Below, piece by piece: positions 1-8,322 of a stretch of 55,459 bases of DNA. Origin of the DNA: CAYLNL01 sp964385175 (GTDB taxonomy: Bacteria > Bacteroidota > Bacteroidia > Flavobacteriales > Flavobacteriaceae); assembly GCA_964385175.1 (NCBI GenBank), contig CAYLNL010000015.1:1-55459 (forward strand), in the 5' to 3' direction. The first letter of the stretch is position 1, and every line of letters starts with the position of its first letter. Below the pieces are notes generated by a model that made no database searches, was not told the DNA's origin, and saw nothing but the letters and a program-made list of their open reading frames with translations. Made by a program: the position numbers and the translations under genes.

Positions 1-390
1 CGTATAGAGTAAATGAGCTGTTGTGCGGAGGAAAGTAGCTTCCGTGCAGATGAAAAAATCAATTCAAAATTCAGTATTATAACTACTCACTCTGCAAAGT
101 CTCCTGACTTGGGAAGAAAGACTGGCTTCTCGCTGCCTCCTGTAAACGGGTAATCTATTAACCATAAGAAATAATATTCTATCCCGATTTCTGGTTAAAT
201 ATCCTTGCCAGTATCTGCCGCATTTTACCGCACACCAGTTTTTTTGTACCATTCCTCAGTTAGTTTCTGCCGGAGGTAAAACAGCCCTGTTTTATCATTT
301 TCATTCCCCGCAACTTTGTCTTGTAAAAAAGTAAAAGCGGAAACCGAAAAGCTTAAACAGAGTAGGTGAAAAAAATAAATTTTTAACGTC
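1..390. other. Window edge, no supported gene
   Basis: I see no convincing coding region in this stretch. Two short minus-strand open frames exist, but they have no recognisable motif and one overlaps the start of the lanthipeptide precursor. The last 100 bases are A/T-rich and probably hold the promoter of the precursor gene, though I cannot pick a clear TAnnTTTG box. Confidence 0.4.
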
Positions 391-600
391 ATGAAAAAGC
401 AATCAATCAATGCAAAACTTTCTTTAGGAAAAGATGTTTTATCTCAACTAACAAATGAGCAAGCAGCAAGACTTATGGGCGGATACAAAACCCACAGCAA
501 CAACGGCAGCTGTTATATTGGGTCTGGATGTTCCGGAACTGTACCTGTTAGCTCTGGCAATACCTGTCTTAATACTTGTGATTCCTCCTGTGCATGTTAA
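391..600 (+). CDS. Class I lanthipeptide precursor (Bacteroidota GG-leader type)
   Basis: This 69-residue peptide is the likely substrate of the LanC and LanB encoded just downstream. Residues 1-31 form a leader with the Bacteroidota natural-product pattern KLSLGKDVLSQL followed by a glutamine-rich helix and a double-glycine end (LMGG, residues 28-31). The predicted 38-residue core has six cysteines (C41, C47, C59, C63, C67, C69) and twelve Ser/Thr, enough for up to six thioether rings. Its C-terminal third (TCLNTCDSSCAC) is especially dense in Cys. The gene order precursor-lanC-lanB on one strand supports the call. The core resembles no lanthipeptide I can name. Leader class and enzyme partners are firm; ring pattern and activity are unknown. 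Confidence 0.85.
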   Translation: MKKQSINAKLSLGKDVLSQLTNEQAARLMGGYKTHSNNGSCYIGSGCSGTVPVSSGNTCLNTCDSSCAC

Positions 601-620
601 TAACCATTAATGTAAAGAAT

Positions 621-662
621 ACCAATATCGTGTTTGCGCATGGTATTGGTTTCTTTATTTTA
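621..662 (+). terminator. Attenuator-like hairpin between precursor and lanC
   Basis: ACCAATA at 621-627 pairs with TATTGGT at 644-650. The stem extends inwards through G-T wobble and Watson-Crick pairs to a four-base loop, and a T-rich tract (TTCTTTATTTT) follows. It lies 20 bases after the precursor stop. Partial terminators at this place are common in lanthipeptide operons and yield more precursor than enzyme mRNA. The stem has several wobble pairs, so its strength is uncertain. Confidence 0.55.
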
Positions 663-672
663 GGCATTTATG

Positions 673-680
673 TATTTTTG
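673..680 (+). promoter_or_regulatory. TAnnTTTG promoter box upstream of lanC
   Basis: TATTTTTG matches the Bacteroidota sigma-ABfr -7 consensus TAnnTTTG and sits 23 bases before the lanC ATG, just after the hairpin. A T-rich stretch lies at about the right distance for a -33 element. It may give lanC-lanB transcription independent of the precursor. This is a motif match only. Confidence 0.4.
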
Positions 681-703
681 AAGCAAAGGTAACACTGTAA
701 AAT

Positions 704-1906
704 ATGCGCATAGCCTCTCAACCAAAAGTTTCCAGTAATCATTTTAATAAAATAAATGATACAATAGAGCGTATAAATGCTTTTATAAGCACCAATAATT
801 TAAAAGATAATTACGCCTTACTAACGGGCAAGTCGGGAATTTTGCTATACAAAGCCTACTACAACAAAATATATAACACTAACTATTTTGACCTGGCGCC
901 CGACATAGCTGCCATGTTCAGCGTCATTCCGTCAATCATTCCTTCCTATTCGTTCTGCACCGGAATTTCAGGAATGATATGGGCATATAAACATCTTATT
1001 CAATATGGATTGATAGATTCCGATGAGGATGCTATGGGCGAATTGGATGGTTTTATTGAACAGTGTATGCTTACTGATATGGAATATGGAAATTATGATT
1101 ATCTCCACGGCGCATTAGGGGTAGCGTGGACGTTCCTGGAATTTAATAAAGAAGGGAAATATAGCGTCTCTATTGAAAAATGTATTACAACTTTAGAAAG
1201 GATTGCAAGTACAATAGATGAAAAATCTATATTTTGGATTTGGACGAATAGCCATGGAGTAACCGGCATCAGTAATTTTGGTTTATCACACGGTATGTCC
1301 AGCATCCTCATCCTGTTGTCAGAATGTTTCCGGCAGGGCATTGAACAGGAAAGATGCCACAGATTGCTCACAAAAGCGCTCCAACACCTTAGAGTGCATA
1401 AGAGAGATAAATCGCTCGGTAATTCCCTGTATCCTAATACCAATATGACGGATGATTTGAAAAGAAAAGGCAGGTTAAGCTGGTGTTATGGCGATTTGGG
1501 TATTGCCTTAGCGCTTTGGAAAGTGGGAGAAGATACCTGCAACCCGGCTTTGATAGAGGAGGCCACAGAATTGGTTTTGCTAAATGCTCACAGGAGAGAT
1601 TTGAAAGATAATGAAATAGCCGATGCCCCAATTTGCCATGGCGCTTCCGGATTGGCGCGAATTTTTAAACATTTTTATTCTAAAACCGGGAACCTGGCCT
1701 TACGAGAAACTTACCTTTATTGGATGGAACAGACACTACAATTTGACGAGAAAAAGGATTTAACCGGCTATAGATCCTACCGAACTGACAGGCCTTCTGA
1801 ACTATTGCCTACACTTCTGGAGGGCGTTGCCGGAATAGGATTGGTGTTAATGAGTGAATTAACCGAAGAAAAGCTGCATTGGGACCGTTGTCTCTTATTA
1901 ACCTGA
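704..1906 (+). CDS. lanC: LanC-like lanthionine cyclase
   Basis: This 400-residue protein should catalyse Michael-type addition of Cys thiols to dehydrated Ser/Thr in the precursor, forming lanthionine rings. The LanC signature is visible in order: a SHG motif near residue 196, LSWCYGDLGIAL near residue 260 with the first zinc-binding Cys, and CHGASGL near residue 311 with the second zinc ligand Cys followed by the catalytic-site His. The length is usual for stand-alone LanC proteins. It lies between the precursor and the dehydratase, 28 bases before lanB, so it is probably co-transcribed with it. The ATG at 704 is the first in frame after the TAnnTTTG box. Confidence 0.88.
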   Translation: MRIASQPKVSSNHFNKINDTIERINAFISTNNLKDNYALLTGKSGILLYKAYYNKIYNTNYFDLAPDIAAMFSVIPSIIPSYSFCTGISGMIWAYKHLIQYGLIDSDEDAMGELDGFIEQCMLTDMEYGNYDYLHGALGVAWTFLEFNKEGKYSVSIEKCITTLERIASTIDEKSIFWIWTNSHGVTGISNFGLSHGMSSILILLSECFRQGIEQERCHRLLTKALQHLRVHKRDKSLGNSLYPNTNMTDDLKRKGRLSWCYGDLGIALALWKVGEDTCNPALIEEATELVLLNAHRRDLKDNEIADAPICHGASGLARIFKHFYSKTGNLALRETYLYWMEQTLQFDEKKDLTGYRSYRTDRPSELLPTLLEGVAGIGLVLMSELTEEKLHWDRCLLLT

Positions 1907-1934
1907 TTGGGATGAACTTACTAATTTTATATCT

Positions 1935-4900
1935 ATGAAAACCCCTGAGAAATCATTATATCGCCACCATACTAATTTTATTATTCGTACTCCTCTACTC
2001 CCCTTACAACCTCATACAAAAGGGGTGGAAGAGCTGTTTACTTTTAGTAAACAATCCTTTTTTAAAGAAGCTATTTACCTGGCTTCCCCGGTACTGTACG
2101 ATGAGCTGGTGAAATGGCATACCGGCGAGCTGGAAGACCCGAAAAAGATAGACAAACTGGTTATTTCCCTTTATAAATACTATACCCGTATGCAAAGCCG
2201 CTGCACGCCCTACGGTTTATTCGCAGGCTGCGGGGTAGGGGAATGGGGTGAGGTGAATGGAATACGGCTCGACCCCTATCCCAGGCGCCACACCCGCTTA
2301 GATATGAATTACCTATGTGCGCTGGCGCAACAACTTAACAAACACGAAGCTATTTTGCCCAGGTTAACGTGGTATCCCAACAATAGTCTCTATCCCTTTG
2401 GCGGGCAGTTGCGCTATGTAGAATATAACTACGTAAATGGCAAACGCATCCATCAGCTCAGCAGTGTGATACGGAGTGAATACCTGCAATTGCTGTTAGA
2501 CAAAGCCACTCATGGGCTCTCCATTCAGGAACTATGCAACTTGCTGGTATCGGATGAGATAACATATCAAGAGGCAGAGGCGTTTGTAACCGAACTGATA
2601 GAAAGCCAACTCTTAGTAAGCGAGTTGGAACCTGCCGTTACGGGCGATGAGTTTACCTACCAGGTAGTAGCCACGCTGAAAAAAATAAACAATCCGGTAA
2701 ATAACGAAATACAAGCTATCATTCAACTATTGGAAGATACCGAGGCGAAGCTGAAAGGTATTGATAAAGAAATTGGGAAACCGGCAGCCGCTTACAAGAC
2801 CATATACCACCAACTCCAAACCCTGGAAACTCCTATTGAAGAAAACTATCTCTTCCAAACCGATCTATATACCCACCCAATTTATGCCTCGCTAAACAAT
2901 GAAGTAAAGACAAGCCTCACTGAAGTCATTAACTTTCTCAATCATATAAACCCAGTATATGAAAACGAAAACCTGAAAAAATTTAAGGAAAATTTTTATA
3001 CCCGCTACGAAGATGCTGAAGTACGCCTGCTTGAAGCCTTAGACACCGAGACCGGAATAGGTTATACAGGCAGTGATAAAGAAGGCGTAAACTTTCTCCT
3101 CCAGGACCTTATTCCCAATTCTGCCCAAACGGAATCTACTGGTATTTTCTGGAATAAACAGCAAGATCTGCTGCATCAAAAAATGATAGAAGCCATTAAA
3201 AACAACCGCTACACCGTACAGTTTACAGATGAAGACGCCAAAAAAGTAAACACCCCCTCAACCGCTTTACCTTATACCCTCCCCATTCTATTTAAAATTG
3301 TAAACTCCAAAAATAAAATCTATCTTCAAAATTGCGGAGGCTCCAGCGCTGCCAATCTCTTAGGCCGTTTTGCACACGGGCACAGTGGCATTCACAACAT
3401 TATTAAAGACATAACCACTTATGAGCAAAACCTGTATCCAGACAAACTTTTTGCAGAAATTGTTCACCTCCCCGAAAGCCGTATTGGGAATATTTTGCTT
3501 CGGCCTGTGCTACGCAACTATGAAATTCCCTATTTAGGGAAATCTGCGCTGCCGGAAGAGCAACAAATACACCCGCAGGATTTATTCATTTCGGTGAGGG
3601 GAAATAAAGTAATCTTGCGCTCCAAAAAACTCAACAAGGAAATCATTCCCCGTTTAAGCACCGCTCATAACTACTCCTTTAATGCGTTGCCGGTGTACCA
3701 GTTTTTATGTCACCTGCAAACCCAGTATATAGAAAAACCCAGCATTGAATTTCACTGGGGCTCGTTGAGCAACTCCTATGAATTTTTGCCCCGCGCCGAG
3801 TATAAAAATGTTGTACTGGCAAAAGCCCGATGGCAATTAGACAAAAACAACTTTGAAATATTTTTAAAAGATGGGATTGAAAACTACCCTGAAAAAATAC
3901 AGGAATGGCGGGAACAATGGAATTTGCCAGACTTAGTTGAATTGGCAGATGATGACAATAAATTACTGATTGATTTTAAAAATGAGATTAGTATTAAAAT
4001 GCTTGTCAATGCTGTTAAGAAAAAAGAGCGAATAGTCCTGGAGGAGTTTTTGTTTGACCCTGAAAATCCCGTGGTTAGCGATGAGAAGGGAAATTCTTAT
4101 ACCAACGAATTTATCGCCATTCTGCTGAAAAACGAAATAGAAGAAAAGACCACGGCAGTTCCCAACGTTATAAAGAATGCCCAAAACCCCCTCAACGTAG
4201 CTGTACAACGACAGTTTGCCATGGGCAGCGAGTGGCTGTACTACAAATTTTACTGCGGCATAAAAACCGGTGACCGGCTGCTTGTGGAAGCCATAAAACC
4301 CCTTGTAGAAGAACTCATCGCCCGGAACCTCATTCGTAAATTCTTCTTTATCCGCTATGCCGACCCCGATTTACACATACGAGTACGGTTCTTGTTGAAT
4401 GATACAAACGCTGTCGGCGAGTTGGTGAAACTGGTTAGCCAATACACAACCCCCTTCCTGGAACAAGGGCTCATCTCTAAAATACAAACCGATACTTACG
4501 CGCGCGAGCTCGAGCGCTATGGCGCCAACTCTATAGAAGCTGCCGAGTCTTTTTTTCATATAGACAGCCTCACTACCTTAGAGCTTTTAGACACGATTGA
4601 AGGCGAAGAAGGGGAGGAAATACGCTGGCAATTTGCCCTTAGAAGCGTGGACGAGTTGCTGGATAATTTCCGGTATGCCCTGCCCGATAAGCTTGGCTTA
4701 TTAGAATCTCTTAAAACCGGCTTTACCGAAGAGCACGGTGGGCAAAAAGAGTTGAAGCAACAACTAAGCACCAAATTCCGAAAACATCGCCAGGCAATAG
4801 AGAATATCTTAGACCGCAGGTTAGACGCTACCCGTGAAATAGCCCCTCTCATCAACCTGCTGGCCCATAAAGCTGAACAGATGAAACCCGTTTCTCAAAC

Positions 4901-5120
4901 CATTTGGGAGTTGCAGCGCACTGGCCAACTCCAGGTACACCTCAACGACCTGTTAGCCAGCTATGTTCACATGCTTTTGAACCGGATTTTCAAGGCGCGC
5001 CAGCGCACGCACGAAATGGTTATTTACGATTTTCTGTATAACTATTATAAATCTGCCGCGGCCATGGAAAAAAATAAACAGAGAAAAATGCCGGATGCCG
5101 GCTTAACCATGGTTGGATAA
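1935..5120 (+). CDS. lanB: Full-length LanB lantibiotic dehydratase
   Basis: At 1,061 residues this has the size of a complete class I LanB. These enzymes use glutamyl-tRNA to glutamylate Ser/Thr of the precursor and then eliminate glutamate, giving dehydro residues. Roughly residues 1-740 correspond to the glutamylation region, with an early SRCTPYGLFAGCG segment typical of Lant_dehydr_N. Residues from about 760 (GSEWLYYKFYCG, then FIRYADPDLHIRVRF) match the SpaB-type elimination domain. Both halves are fused here, whereas in the Chitinophaga pinensin cluster, as I recall it, the dehydratase is split in two. It ends the plus-strand cluster; the next gene is convergent. No LanT or LanP follows. 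Confidence 0.9.
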   Translation: MKTPEKSLYRHHTNFIIRTPLLPLQPHTKGVEELFTFSKQSFFKEAIYLASPVLYDELVKWHTGELEDPKKIDKLVISLYKYYTRMQSRCTPYGLFAGCGVGEWGEVNGIRLDPYPRRHTRLDMNYLCALAQQLNKHEAILPRLTWYPNNSLYPFGGQLRYVEYNYVNGKRIHQLSSVIRSEYLQLLLDKATHGLSIQELCNLLVSDEITYQEAEAFVTELIESQLLVSELEPAVTGDEFTYQVVATLKKINNPVNNEIQAIIQLLEDTEAKLKGIDKEIGKPAAAYKTIYHQLQTLETPIEENYLFQTDLYTHPIYASLNNEVKTSLTEVINFLNHINPVYENENLKKFKENFYTRYEDAEVRLLEALDTETGIGYTGSDKEGVNFLLQDLIPNSAQTESTGIFWNKQQDLLHQKMIEAIKNNRYTVQFTDEDAKKVNTPSTALPYTLPILFKIVNSKNKIYLQNCGGSSAANLLGRFAHGHSGIHNIIKDITTYEQNLYPDKLFAEIVHLPESRIGNILLRPVLRNYEIPYLGKSALPEEQQIHPQDLFISVRGNKVILRSKKLNKEIIPRLSTAHNYSFNALPVYQFLCHLQTQYIEKPSIEFHWGSLSNSYEFLPRAEYKNVVLAKARWQLDKNNFEIFLKDGIENYPEKIQEWREQWNLPDLVELADDDNKLLIDFKNEISIKMLVNAVKKKERIVLEEFLFDPENPVVSDEKGNSYTNEFIAILLKNEIEEKTTAVPNVIKNAQNPLNVAVQRQFAMGSEWLYYKFYCGIKTGDRLLVEAIKPLVEELIARNLIRKFFFIRYADPDLHIRVRFLLNDTNAVGELVKLVSQYTTPFLEQGLISKIQTDTYARELERYGANSIEAAESFFHIDSLTTLELLDTIEGEEGEEIRWQFALRSVDELLDNFRYALPDKLGLLESLKTGFTEEHGGQKELKQQLSTKFRKHRQAIENILDRRLDATREIAPLINLLAHKAEQMKPVSQTIWELQRTGQLQVHLNDLLASYVHMLLNRIFKARQRTHEMVIYDFLYNYYKSAAAMEKNKQRKMPDAGLTMVG

Positions 5121-5149
5121 ATTTATTTTTAGTTGTAAAGGAAAGCTGC

Positions 5150-5503
5150 TTATTTTTTAGTGAAGACTAATCGTATAATCCAACGAAAGCCTATAAATAA
5201 GAGGATGTACAGTGCCAGTGGGATTAAAACTCCGCTAAAAATAATAATTATCTTATCATACCCTTCCACAAAATTATTTTCATAATAAGCGAAGGAGGAA
5301 AGGTAGGAATATAGAGCCCACATTATCAAACAAATAATAGCATTTGCTGCAAACCATTGAATATAGAAAAAACCCTTAGCGGGTTTCTGGGTTATTTTTC
5401 GGTACGCTATAACCATTAATAAAACCAGCGAGCTAAGCATGGCATAGCCTAATACCATAAAGATAGTTATTGCAATACCAATGCCTTTTAATTGAAAGTC
5501 CAT
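5150..5503 (-). CDS. Small three-helix membrane protein, unknown function
   Basis: This 117-residue protein has three hydrophobic segments: about residues 8-33, 47-70 and 82-110, the last followed by a basic tail (RWIIRLVFTKK). I recognise no family. It is convergent with lanB, ending 29 bases from the lanB stop, so it is probably not part of the lanthipeptide operon. An immunity role can be imagined but nothing in the sequence supports it. Confidence 0.55.
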   Translation of the reverse strand: MDFQLKGIGIAITIFMVLGYAMLSSLVLLMVIAYRKITQKPAKGFFYIQWFAANAIICLIMWALYSYLSSFAYYENNFVEGYDKIIIIFSGVLIPLALYILLFIGFRWIIRLVFTKK

Positions 5504-5736
5504 AGAAACCTGTAAAATGCTGTTTTTCTGGCGCTAATTTGAGCCCACAGCTTCTTGCAATTATTTTTTTGTCTATGTTTTTTGATGCTTCTCCTATAAT
5601 GTCAAAATTCCCAATAACTTACGTCCTCAGTCTTATAGTATCCTGTGAAGTGTTCAAAACCATATCCTTTAATATATGGTGCCATTCTATTCATAGGAGT
5701 TTAGATATTTTCAAGAAACATTTTAAAAACAATTTC
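5504..5736. other. Intergenic region without clear gene
   Basis: A/T-rich stretch between the start of the small membrane protein gene and the end of the E1 gene. A 68-codon plus-strand open frame runs through part of it but has no recognisable motif, and I do not call it. Confidence 0.4.
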
Positions 5737-8151
5737 TCATCCTAACCGGGGGTACTTTTCCGGGTTAGCCTCGTGCATCATCCCATAAACTTTTTCAAAA
5801 ATATCTTCCATATTAGGTTTAGAAAAATAATCGCCATCTGTTCCATAAGCAGGCCGGTGCGCTTTTGCAGTAAGCGTTTGAGGGGCACTGTCCAGGTAAC
5901 GATAGGCTCCTTGTATTTCTATAATTTCCTGCACTAAGTAGGCAGAGGCTCCACCGGGAACATCTTCATCTATTACTAGTAGCCGGTTGGTTTTTTCCAC
6001 ACTCTTTGCCACCTCATGCGCTTTATCGAATGGTAACAGTGTTTGAGCGTCAATTACCTCTGCATCAATTCCAAATGCAAGTAGCTCCTGGGCAGCCTGT
6101 AGCACCATTCGCACTGTAGAGCCATACGATAGTAAGGTTATGTCTTTACCCTCTTTCAACACCTCTATCGCCCCGATAGGTGTTTTAAACTCGCCCATAT
6201 TGGCGGGATATTGTTCTTTGAGGCGATACCCGTTGAGGCTTTCTATTATTAAAGCAGGTTCATCGCTTTCCATAAGCGAATTATAAAACCCGGCTGCCTG
6301 CGTCATATTCCGGGGAGTTAAAATATACATCCCCCTGAGTGAATGAATAATGGTTGCCATAGGAGAGCCGGTATGCCATATCCCTTCCAGCCGATGTCCC
6401 CTGGTTCGCACAATTACCGGTGCTTTCTGTTTTCCGGCACTGCGGTATAAAAGCGTAGCCAAATCATCGCTCATAATTTGCAATGCATACAACAAATAAT
6501 CTAAATACTGAATTTCTGCAATAGGGCGCAACCCGCGCAGCGCTAACCCAATGCCCTGCCCTATAATGGTGGCCTCGCGAATACCCGTATCGGCTACCCG
6601 GTATTCGCCATATTTTTTTTGTAAGCCCTCTAATCCCTGGTTTACATCGCCTATTTTGCCACTATCTTCTCCAAAAATTACCAGGTTAGAATAACGCTCT
6701 AAAAGAGCGTCAAAATTATCTCGCAAGATAACCCTTCCATCTACCTCAGTAGCATCTGCCCCATATACCGGTGTAACTTCTTTTGCCAATGTAGCATTGC
6801 TTTTAGTTTCACTGTAGAGGTGAGAGCTGTATTGGGGTTGCGTTTTCCTGAAATAATCGTCAATCCATTGTTCTACCTGCTCCTTGGCGGCAAACGATTC
6901 GTGAAGTACATACCGCATAGCTCTTCGTGCAGCAGCTATTACATCGCGTTTAGACGGCTCATCTATAGCGATGAGGTCGTTTTTTATAGAATGAATGATG
7001 TCTCTATTTGAACTGGCATTGGCAAGGTTTTCCAGCAGTTGTACAACCACCCGTTTGTCTTCTTTTATAGGTTTTAAAAAAGATGCCCAGGCTTCTTTCT
7101 TTCCATCCAGTACTTCTCTCTTAATTTTTCGCTCTAATTCATAAAGCTCTTCATTTGTTGCTATACCACTCGCCAGCATCCATTGTCGCATTTTAAGATT
7201 GCAGTCAAATTCTCTTTCCCATGCCAGTCTTTCCTCGCTTTTATAGCGCTCATGTGACCCCGATGTAGAATGACCCTGCGGCTGGGTGAGTTCGGTAACG
7301 TGTATTAAAACAGGAGCGTGTTCTTCACGAGCTATGTTGCCGGCTTTCTCATAAATATCTATTAAGGCGGGATAATTCCATCCCTTCACCACGAAAATCT
7401 CGTAACCATTGTGTTCACTATCCCGTTGAAAACCCTTTAATATTTCTGCTATATTTTCTTTAGTGGTTTGATAACTTGCCGGCACCGAAATGCCATACTC
7501 ATCGTCCCATACGCTAATAATCATAGGAACTTGTAGAACACCTCCCGCGTTAAACGTTTCAAAAAATAAACCCTCGCTGGTGCTGGCATTTCCAATAGTA
7601 CCCCACGCTACCTCGTTACCATTTGCAGAAAAATTATCGGCGTTTTGTATGGGTACATGCCGGTATATTTTAGAGGCCTGTGCTAACCCTAACAAACGAG
7701 GCATTTGCGCTGCGGTGGGGGAAATATCTGAGCTGCTGTTTTTTTGACTGGTTAAATTTTTCCAGCTACCGTCTTCATTAAGGCTGTGAGTTAAAAAATG
7801 ACCGCCCATTTGTCTTCCGGCAGACATGGGGTCTTTTTCTATATCTGTATGGGCATATAATGCGGCAAAGAAATTTTCAATGGTTAATTCCCCGATAGCT
7901 AACATAAAAGTTTGGTCGCGATAATAGCCGCTTCTGAAATCTCCATTTTTAAAGGCTCTCGCCATAGCTAATTGGGGCAATTCTTTACCGTCTCCAAAAA
8001 TGCCAAATTTAGCCTTTCCTGTTAATACCTCGCGCCTGCCTAATATACTACATTCGCGACTGGTAACAGCAATAGCATAATCGTTGAGAACTTGTTTTTT
8101 AAAATCCTCATACGATAGTTCTTCCTGGATTTTAGCAGTTATGTTTTGCAT
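5737..8151 (-). CDS. 2-oxoacid dehydrogenase E1, fused alpha and beta subunits
   Basis: This 804-residue protein joins both subunits of a thiamine-diphosphate-dependent E1 that decarboxylates a 2-oxoacid, either pyruvate or a branched-chain 2-oxoacid. Residues 1 to about 400 are E1 alpha-like: a GHFLTHS segment, then a thiamine site region (NGNEVAWGTIGNASTSEG) and the HSTSGSHERY loop. Residues from about 465 are E1 beta-like (VIFGEDSGKIGDVNQGLEG, then REATIIGQGIGLALRGLRP and the C-terminal LLVIDEDVPGGA). Such fusions are common in Bacteroidota and often annotated as branched-chain E1. No E2 or E3 gene lies beside it, so the substrate cannot be set from context. It stands alone on the minus strand. 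Confidence 0.88.
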   Translation of the reverse strand: MQNITAKIQEELSYEDFKKQVLNDYAIAVTSRECSILGRREVLTGKAKFGIFGDGKELPQLAMARAFKNGDFRSGYYRDQTFMLAIGELTIENFFAALYAHTDIEKDPMSAGRQMGGHFLTHSLNEDGSWKNLTSQKNSSSDISPTAAQMPRLLGLAQASKIYRHVPIQNADNFSANGNEVAWGTIGNASTSEGLFFETFNAGGVLQVPMIISVWDDEYGISVPASYQTTKENIAEILKGFQRDSEHNGYEIFVVKGWNYPALIDIYEKAGNIAREEHAPVLIHVTELTQPQGHSTSGSHERYKSEERLAWEREFDCNLKMRQWMLASGIATNEELYELERKIKREVLDGKKEAWASFLKPIKEDKRVVVQLLENLANASSNRDIIHSIKNDLIAIDEPSKRDVIAAARRAMRYVLHESFAAKEQVEQWIDDYFRKTQPQYSSHLYSETKSNATLAKEVTPVYGADATEVDGRVILRDNFDALLERYSNLVIFGEDSGKIGDVNQGLEGLQKKYGEYRVADTGIREATIIGQGIGLALRGLRPIAEIQYLDYLLYALQIMSDDLATLLYRSAGKQKAPVIVRTRGHRLEGIWHTGSPMATIIHSLRGMYILTPRNMTQAAGFYNSLMESDEPALIIESLNGYRLKEQYPANMGEFKTPIGAIEVLKEGKDITLLSYGSTVRMVLQAAQELLAFGIDAEVIDAQTLLPFDKAHEVAKSVEKTNRLLVIDEDVPGGASAYLVQEIIEIQGAYRYLDSAPQTLTAKAHRPAYGTDGDYFSKPNMEDIFEKVYGMMHEANPEKYPRLG

Positions 8152-8322
8152 TTGTACTATCTATGCTCGAGGACAAAGTTAGCTAAACTTTTTAAAGGAG
8201 TGGTAATTTTAAAGACTTACCAGGGAAAAAGAGTTATTATCTGAGGAGTAGGATGGCAGAATATAGAGAATAGAACAGAAACAGTAAAGGAAATGGCCTA
8301 TTCTCTGAGTTTTTCAAATGCC

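Noticed and set aside
5150..5503. Membrane protein as lanthipeptide immunity gene
   Set aside because: It is on the opposite strand, convergent to lanB, and has no recognisable LanI or LanFEG feature.
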